Positions 1 through 3,473 of a DNA stretch of 5,224 nucleotides are shown here, one piece after another. Location: positions 1 through 5,224 of the forward strand of contig JAAOZO010000174.1 in assembly GCA_011605715.1 (NCBI GenBank), written 5' to 3'. A program made the translations under genes and the position numbers. Below the pieces are notes generated by a model, which saw only the letters and a program-made list of their open reading frames with translations, was not told the origin of the DNA and did no database searches. Every line of letters starts with the position of its first letter. Positions within the stretch are counted from its first letter, which is position 1. This DNA is from Nitrososphaerota archaeon (GTDB taxonomy: Archaea; Thermoproteota; EX4484-205; JAAOZO01).

Positions 1-1
1 A

Positions 2-415
2 AAGCAAGGTAAAACCATTCTTCTTACGACGCACTATATGGAAGAGGCTGACCAATTATGCAACAGAATAGCTTTTATAAATAAGGGAAAGATAGTTGCT
101 GTAGACACTCCTGAAAAATTAAAAGCTATGATTGGCAAGTATGAGGTTTTAAAGGTAGTTGTTGTTAACGCAAACGAAGAGGCACTAAGTTCTGTAAAGA
201 GTTTGTCTTTTGTTGAAGACTATAACTTAACTTACGATGATCCTACGATTGCAAAAGCAACTATCAGGCTTTATATGAAAGAAGTTGAGTCAAATATCCA
301 AGAAGTAGTAGGTGTGTTCTCCAGAGCTGGTTGCAAGATAATCTCAATAAGCATAGAAAAACCAACTCTTGAAGACGTCTTTGTAAAGTTTACGGGTGAG
401 GCATTAGGAAATTGA
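2..415 (+). CDS. ABC transporter ATP-binding protein, C-terminal part (DrrA/CcmA type)
   Basis: This is the 3' end of a gene that begins before the window; the reading phase is set by the first full codon at base 2, and 137 codons are visible. The fragment opens with the end of the nucleotide-binding domain: the switch (H-loop) His is in TTHYMEEADQLCNRIAFI (codon at 32-34), followed by NKGKIVAVDTPEKL, typical of ATPases that drive ABC-2 exporters. Walker A, signature motif and Walker B would lie upstream. The remaining ~100 residues form the mixed alpha/beta tail common in this subfamily, ending in the usual LEDVFVKFTGEALGN. The protein should sit on the cytoplasmic face and power export by the two permeases downstream. 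Its TGA stop overlaps the TTG start of the first permease, which implies translational coupling. The family call is secure; the substrate is unknown. Confidence 0.93.
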   Translation, partial: KQGKTILLTTHYMEEADQLCNRIAFINKGKIVAVDTPEKLKAMIGKYEVLKVVVVNANEEALSSVKSLSFVEDYNLTYDDPTIAKATIRLYMKEVESNIQEVVGVFSRAGCKIISISIEKPTLEDVFVKFTGEALGN

Positions 416-1284
416 AAAAGGATGTAGCGCAAAATTTCATCTTAGAACTAAAAGTTTCTACTTCAACAGCTAAAAAAGAGCTACTGATAAACTTTAGGTA
501 TCCTTTGTGGGTAATATTCTGGGCTATAATGCCAGTTTTCTGGTTAGCCCCTCTAGTTTTCCAAGGACAGGCTCTCATTGGAGGAAGGTCTTCAACTTCA
601 TTTGCTATGTTGTCTGGTAATTCTGACTTTATAACGTTCAACATTGTTGGCAGTTCATTGTATGCTTACGTGATGTCTGCTTTATGGGGAATGGGCCTCT
701 CTTTAAGAAGAGAGCAGTGGAGTGGTACTTTAGAAACATTAATGGTCTCTCCATGTAACAAATTCTTCATACTACTTGGAAAAGCAGTATCTGATAGCAT
801 GCTTACTACTTTTTACGCTTTAGTTCAGTTCATTTTAGCAAGTCTTTTGTTTGGAGCAAAAATAAAACTAGAAAACTTAGCTTACGCAATTTTTGTATTA
901 TTGTTGATGATCTTCGCACTTTATGGTGTTGGGTTTTTACTTTCAGGAGTAATTTTGATGTACAAGGAGCCAGGAGCCTTATTAAATTTTGTTAATACTT
1001 TTATTTCAATCATTTGCCCAGTTAACTATCCATTAAAAGCATTAGTCTTTGTTTTCGAAAGCATAGGATATTACCTCCTAATTGCAGGTCTTATTTTTCC
1101 ACTAACTCCTGCTCTAGAAGCGATAAGAGCTCTTCTCTTGCCTTCCTTTGATCCTTTTATAGGTACTACATTGGCTTTAACTTACTTAGTAGTAGTTTCT
1201 GTCGTTCTTTTGTTTCTAGGGACTTTTTTGTTTAACTATGCTGAAAGAAAAGCCAGAAAAGCTGGTACGCTTGGAACTTATTAA
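412..1284 (+). CDS. ABC-2 type transporter permease, first paralog
   Basis: A 290-residue membrane protein with about six hydrophobic segments (roughly 31-50, 75-97, 128-149, 157-182, 190-230 possibly re-entrant, 252-275), the standard ABC-2 permease layout. The conserved cytoplasmic element REQWSGTLET (100-109) follows TM2 and matches the ABC-2 region that contacts the ATPase. A charged N-terminal amphipathic stretch with KKELLINFRYP precedes TM1, and the protein ends in a basic tail, KARKAGTLGTY. TTG at 412 is the only sensible start: the first in-frame ATG is at codon 40, inside TM1. It overlaps the ATPase stop as TTGA, with a GGTGAG element at 395-400 and GGAA at 407-410 as possible ribosome contacts. 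The downstream permease is a diverged copy, so the pair probably forms a heterodimeric pore. The transported substrate (lipid, drug, polymer or other) cannot be inferred. Confidence 0.93.
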   Translation: MKKDVAQNFILELKVSTSTAKKELLINFRYPLWVIFWAIMPVFWLAPLVFQGQALIGGRSSTSFAMLSGNSDFITFNIVGSSLYAYVMSALWGMGLSLRREQWSGTLETLMVSPCNKFFILLGKAVSDSMLTTFYALVQFILASLLFGAKIKLENLAYAIFVLLLMIFALYGVGFLLSGVILMYKEPGALLNFVNTFISIICPVNYPLKALVFVFESIGYYLLIAGLIFPLTPALEAIRALLLPSFDPFIGTTLALTYLVVVSVVLLFLGTFLFNYAERKARKAGTLGTY

Positions 1285-1290
1285 GAGGGG
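1285..1290 (+). promoter_or_regulatory. Ribosome binding site of second permease
   Basis: GAGGGG directly after the TAA stop of the first permease and six bases before ATG 1297 is a near match to the archaeal Shine-Dalgarno GAGGTG. It supports this ATG and co-translation of the two permeases from one mRNA. Confidence 0.7.
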
Positions 1291-1296
1291 TTAAAA

Positions 1297-2127
1297 ATGG
1301 ATGCGGTAGATGAACTAAAAGTTGTTTTGGCAGTGGCAAAGAAAGAGCTAAAGCTATATTTGAGATACCCTGTGTGGGTCTTATTTGATGCTTTAATGCC
1401 TTTGTTGTGGGTTTTATCCTCAATAATATATAGCAAAGCTTTAGTGGGCTCTTCTTACTCTACTTATTTGGCTAGTTTAGCAAATACTGGCGACTATGTT
1501 TCTTTCATAGTGGTTGGAATGATTGTTTCCAGCTTTGCATTCTCGACTTTGTGGGGGATGAGCTATGCTCTGAGAGGAGAGCAGTGGAGTGGTACTTTAG
1601 AAACAACTTTTCTCGCTCCATGCAGTAGATTTTCAATTCTCCTTGGAAAAGCATTCAGCTCGATGCTGACAACTTCACTGTGGGTTATTTTACAACTCAT
1701 TCTTTCAACGTTAGTTTTTAACTTAAGAATAAATTTCATAAACCTGCCAATCGCTTTATTTCTGCTGCTCATTGCTCTTCCAAGTTTTCTTGGAATAGGT
1801 TTCTCTTTGGCAGGTATAGTTTTAGAATTCAAAGAGCATAATGCCTTTGTAAACTTTTTAACTGCGCTTTTTTCTTTGCTCCTTCCAATCTCTTACCCAT
1901 TAGTTGTTCTGCCACCATTCTTAAGGTATTTTTCATATTTGTTACCTCCAACTTATGCTATAGAAGGGATGAGGAACGTCCTAATATTGGATTCTAGTTT
2001 AGGTGACTTGATAAATCTCATTTTACCTCTCCTTTTCTTCGATGTATTCTGGTTGCTGTTCGGATCTATAGTCTTCCTAATGGAGGAAAAGAGAGTCATG
2101 AAGAAGGGTGCCCTAGGCTATTACTAG
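1297..2127 (+). CDS. ABC-2 type transporter permease, second paralog
   Basis: A 276-residue paralog of the preceding permease, aligning nearly end to end: KKELKLYLRYPVWVLF (15-30) before TM1, GEQWSGTLET (94-103) in the ATPase-coupling region, LAPCSRFSILLGKAF (106-120) against VSPCNKFFILLGKAV in the first copy, and a shared basic C-terminus ending KKGALGYY. About six membrane segments are visible (25-45, 68-90, 123-142, 150-176, 184-207, 238-262). LPPTYAIEGMRNVLI (216-230) before the last helix is a classic ABC-2 feature and is better preserved here than in the first copy (FPLTPALEAIRALLL). It starts 12 bases after the first permease with a good ribosome-binding site, so it belongs to the same operon. 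It is expected to form the exporter pore with its paralog; a tandem duplication is the likely origin. Substrate unknown. Confidence 0.93.
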   Translation: MDAVDELKVVLAVAKKELKLYLRYPVWVLFDALMPLLWVLSSIIYSKALVGSSYSTYLASLANTGDYVSFIVVGMIVSSFAFSTLWGMSYALRGEQWSGTLETTFLAPCSRFSILLGKAFSSMLTTSLWVILQLILSTLVFNLRINFINLPIALFLLLIALPSFLGIGFSLAGIVLEFKEHNAFVNFLTALFSLLLPISYPLVVLPPFLRYFSYLLPPTYAIEGMRNVLILDSSLGDLINLILPLLFFDVFWLLFGSIVFLMEEKRVMKKGALGYY

Positions 2128-2149
2128 TAAAGCAAGCTTATGAATTCCT

Positions 2150-2200
2150 CCAAATTTTTTGCCAAAGTGCCGATTATTATAATCTTTTTATGTAATTTTT
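2150..2200 (+). terminator. T-tract termination region after the ABC operon
   Basis: Three T-runs lie 28-73 bases after the second permease stop: T6 at 2155-2160, T5 at 2185-2189 and T5 at 2196-2200. Archaeal RNA polymerase terminates at such U-tracts without needing a strong hairpin, and none is obvious. The position fits the end of the exporter transcript. This is inferred from composition only. Confidence 0.45.
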
Positions 2201-2219
2201 CACTACAATGCCGGTTAAT
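2168..2219 (+). repeat. Imperfect direct repeat TGCCGRTTAWT
   Basis: TGCCGATTATT (2168-2178) and TGCCGGTTAAT (2209-2219) are two 11-base copies 41 bases apart with two mismatches. They are among the few G/C-containing words in this spacer and lie just upstream of the candidate promoter for the synthetase gene. They could be protein-binding sites or chance similarity. Confidence 0.3.
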
Positions 2220-2226
2220 TTTTAGC

Positions 2227-2236
2227 AAAATTTATC
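2227..2236 (+). promoter_or_regulatory. Candidate BRE/TATA promoter of the asparagine synthetase gene
   Basis: AAAATTTATC places an A-rich BRE-like stretch before TTTATC. Adding about 26 bases from the TATA centre puts transcription start near 2258-2260, at the edge of the coding region, so the message would be nearly leaderless. The element overlaps a weak A/T inverted repeat (AATTTT-TAGC-AAAATT, 2217-2232). In such AT-rich DNA this is only a modest match. Confidence 0.35.
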
Positions 2237-2255
2237 TAGAGCTCTTAAGCCTAAG

Positions 2256-3224
2256 TTGGAGGAGGAGATGAAACAGGTAACCCACCAGAAAATAGAAGAC
2301 GCGGTAAGCTACTTGCAAAGAAAAGAACGTCTCCCAATTTTAAAGGTGCAAACCACTGCTTTAATCACAATTGAAGAGTTTATGGTTTCTAAAGGTTTCC
2401 TTCAATTAATGCCAGTCATAACTGCTAAAGTTACAGATCCATTGGGTCCAGATCCTGGAAGTTCAGTTGTTCTAATTCCCAAGATAAAGTACTATGATGA
2501 AGATTTAGTTCTAACGCAAAGTATGATACTTCATAAGCAGCTTGCTTTGTTAAGCGGCGCCGATAAAATTTTCATAATGTCCCCAAACATAAGGTTAGAG
2601 AACAAAGCAAGAAGAGAAAGCGGAAAACACTTGTTTGAGTTTACTCAAATGGACTTTGAAATGAAGAATGGAACAATGGAAAAAGTAATGGCGTTGCTTG
2701 AAGATTTGGTCGTTGAAGTTATTTCAAAAACTATTTCAGAAAAAGAAGAAGAACTAAAAGAACTAAATAGGGAACTAGAAGTTCCACCTAAGCCATTCAA
2801 AGTTTATACTTCTCACGAGCTGGAGGAAAAATATGGTAAAGACTGGGAGTACTTAGCTTCTCTCGATCACAAGTATCCTTTCTGGGTCACTTGTTTCAAA
2901 AGAGAATTTTATGATAGAGAAGATCCAAGCAATCCAGGCCACTATAGGAACTATGACCTAATATATCCTGAGGGTTATGGAGAAGCTGCTTCAGGTGCTG
3001 AGAGAGAGTGGCAATATGACAAAATAATGGAGAGAATAACAAGGGATGGCCTAAATCCAGAAGACTTCAAAGAGTACCTAGAAGTCGCAAAGAGAGGATT
3101 ACTCTCTCCAAGTGCTGGCGCTGGAATTGGTATAGAACGCCTAGTGAGGTTTCTAACGGGCGTAAAGCACATTGGCGACGTTCAGCCATTCAGAAGAGTT
3201 CCTGGGGAAGAGGTTATCCTTTAA
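2256..3224 (+). CDS. Archaeal asparagine synthetase (AsnRS-related, class II synthetase fold)
   Basis: A 322-residue protein (318 if ATG 2268 is the start) made only of a class II aminoacyl-tRNA synthetase catalytic core. Motif 1 region is EEFMVSKGFLQLMPVITAKV (41-60) with its invariant Pro53. LTQSMILHKQ (86-95) is the substrate-pocket QS segment. Motif 2 runs from IRLEN (112-116; Arg113, Glu115) to FEFTQMDFEM (127-136). YGEAASGAERE (241-251) is the amino-acid-binding strand. Motif 3 is GAGIGIER (288-295) with the ATP-binding Arg295. The N-terminal OB-fold that binds the anticodon in AsnRS/AspRS is absent. This matches the archaeal AS-AR family, known from Pyrococcus abyssi, which makes asparagine from aspartate, ammonia and ATP through aspartyl-adenylate, releasing AMP and PPi. 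Cytosolic. It is flanked by T-tracts on both sides, so it is probably a single-gene transcript. A truncated AsnRS is less likely because the core is complete and the gene has its own ribosome-binding site. Confidence 0.88.
   Translation: MEEEMKQVTHQKIEDAVSYLQRKERLPILKVQTTALITIEEFMVSKGFLQLMPVITAKVTDPLGPDPGSSVVLIPKIKYYDEDLVLTQSMILHKQLALLSGADKIFIMSPNIRLENKARRESGKHLFEFTQMDFEMKNGTMEKVMALLEDLVVEVISKTISEKEEELKELNRELEVPPKPFKVYTSHELEEKYGKDWEYLASLDHKYPFWVTCFKREFYDREDPSNPGHYRNYDLIYPEGYGEAASGAEREWQYDKIMERITRDGLNPEDFKEYLEVAKRGLLSPSAGAGIGIERLVRFLTGVKHIGDVQPFRRVPGEEVIL
2258..2266 (+). promoter_or_regulatory. Ribosome binding site deciding between TTG 2256 and ATG 2268
   Basis: The run GGAGGAGGA lies between two in-frame start candidates. 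GGAGG at 2258-2262 sits five bases before ATG 2268, ideal spacing for that start, but it falls inside the frame if TTG 2256 is used. The ATG start therefore looks more likely if the message carries a leader. Confidence 0.6.
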
Positions 3225-3235
3225 TACAACTTATT

Positions 3236-3275
3236 CATTAAAAGTTAGACGTTTTTGTCTTTATTCTTTTTATTA
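3236..3275 (+). terminator. T-rich terminator with weak hairpin after the synthetase gene
   Basis: About 12 bases after the TAA stop, AGAC-GTTTTT-GTCT (3247-3260) can form a 4-bp stem. ATTAAAAG to its left can pair imperfectly with CTTTTTAT to its right. T5 runs occur at 3252-3256 and 3267-3271. This combination fits archaeal U-tract termination and separates the synthetase transcript from hppA. Confidence 0.55.
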
Positions 3276-3291
3276 AATCTTATTCCTTATC

Positions 3292-3345
3292 AAGTTGAGT
3301 ACAACTAAACACTACGTTCTGTAGTAGAACCCAACTTCCAGGTTG
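3292..3345 (+). repeat. Cluster of alternately pairing GTTG/CAAC inverted repeats
   Basis: Four related half-sites alternate: AAGTTG (3292-3297), CAACT (3302-3306), CAACTT (3332-3337) and GGTTG (3341-3345). Possible stems are AGTTG-AGTA-CAACT (3293-3306), AAGTTG with CAACTT (3292-3297 with 3332-3337) and CAAC with GTTG (3332-3335 with 3342-3345). Several of these exclude each other. Between them ACTAC-GTTCT-GTAGT (3311-3325) forms a separate 5-bp stem. The region lies between the upstream terminator and the hppA promoter, has no open frame, and matches no RNA family I recognise. It may be an operator cluster, a small RNA or chance. Confidence 0.45.
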
Positions 3346-3346
3346 A

Positions 3347-3356
3347 ATAAGCTTAT
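3347..3356. repeat. Perfect palindrome ATAAGCTTAT
   Basis: A perfect 10-base palindrome centred on AAGCTT, about 50 bases upstream of the hppA TATA element. It resembles the larger palindrome at 3380-3391, whose centre lies 34 bases downstream. The pair could bind a dimeric regulator, though AT-rich palindromes arise readily by chance. Confidence 0.4.
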
Positions 3357-3375
3357 ACTAAATTATAATATCATA

Positions 3376-3391
3376 CTTTATAAAGCTTTAT
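3376..3391. repeat. Overlapping palindromes CTTTATAAAG / ATAAAGCTTTAT
   Basis: CTTTATAAAGCTTTAT contains two overlapping perfect palindromes: CTTTATAAAG (3376-3385) and ATAAAGCTTTAT (3380-3391), so three half-sites alternate in orientation. It ends eight bases before the TATA element of hppA, the position expected for an activator or for a second TATA-like element. Candidate regulator site; no regulator is identifiable in the window. Confidence 0.4.
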
Positions 3392-3393
3392 GG

Positions 3394-3406
3394 GAAAGGT
3401 TTAAAT
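3394..3406 (+). promoter_or_regulatory. hppA: BRE/TATA promoter of hppA
   Basis: GAAAGG (3394-3399) followed by TTTAAAT (3400-3406) is a good archaeal BRE plus TATA box. Counting about 26 bases from the TATA centre places the start of transcription near 3429, giving a leader of about 45 bases that carries a Shine-Dalgarno site. This is the clearest promoter in the window. Confidence 0.65.
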
Positions 3407-3462
3407 TCAATAAAACGCTAAGCAGTGTACCTATAACGCCATAAAAGCGAGAGGAAAATTGT

Positions 3463-3468
3463 GGTGAT
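3463..3468 (+). promoter_or_regulatory. hppA: Ribosome binding site of hppA
   Basis: GGTGAT is an exact complement of the archaeal 16S rRNA 3' tail, five bases before ATG 3474. It fixes the start; nearby GTG codons at 3461 and 3463 are out of frame. Confidence 0.85.
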
Positions 3469-3473
3469 ACAAA

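Noticed and set aside
390..644. Minus-strand open frame of 84 codons across the ATPase-permease junction
   Set aside because: Antisense to well-supported coding sequence in both genes; the product resembles nothing recognisable.
2..1284. ATPase-permease fusion or frameshift at 412-415
   Set aside because: The ATPase ends at a natural family C-terminus, and the permease starts with a normal N-terminal segment; a four-base overlap is ordinary operon coupling.
1232..1832. Minus-strand open frames at 1232-1423 and 1563-1832 opposite the permeases
   Set aside because: Shadows of the permease genes; no initiation signals, and the compositions follow from the opposite coding strand.
412..2127. Mobile element or insertion carrying the duplicated permeases
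   Set aside because: No transposase, terminal inverted repeats or target duplications; tandem paralogous ABC-2 permeases in one operon are common.
2975..3172. Minus-strand open frame of 65 codons inside the asparagine synthetase gene
   Set aside because: Antisense to the substrate-binding strand and motif 3, whose conservation explains the open frame.
2256..3224. Truncated AsnRS pseudogene
   Set aside because: All three class II motifs are intact, the gene has its own ribosome-binding site, and the length matches the stand-alone archaeal asparagine synthetase family.
3225..3473. tRNA, C/D box RNA or CRISPR array in the 249-base spacer
   Set aside because: No T-loop GTTCRAAT context or cloverleaf, no RTGATGA/CTGA box pair on either strand, and no regularly spaced repeats with spacers.
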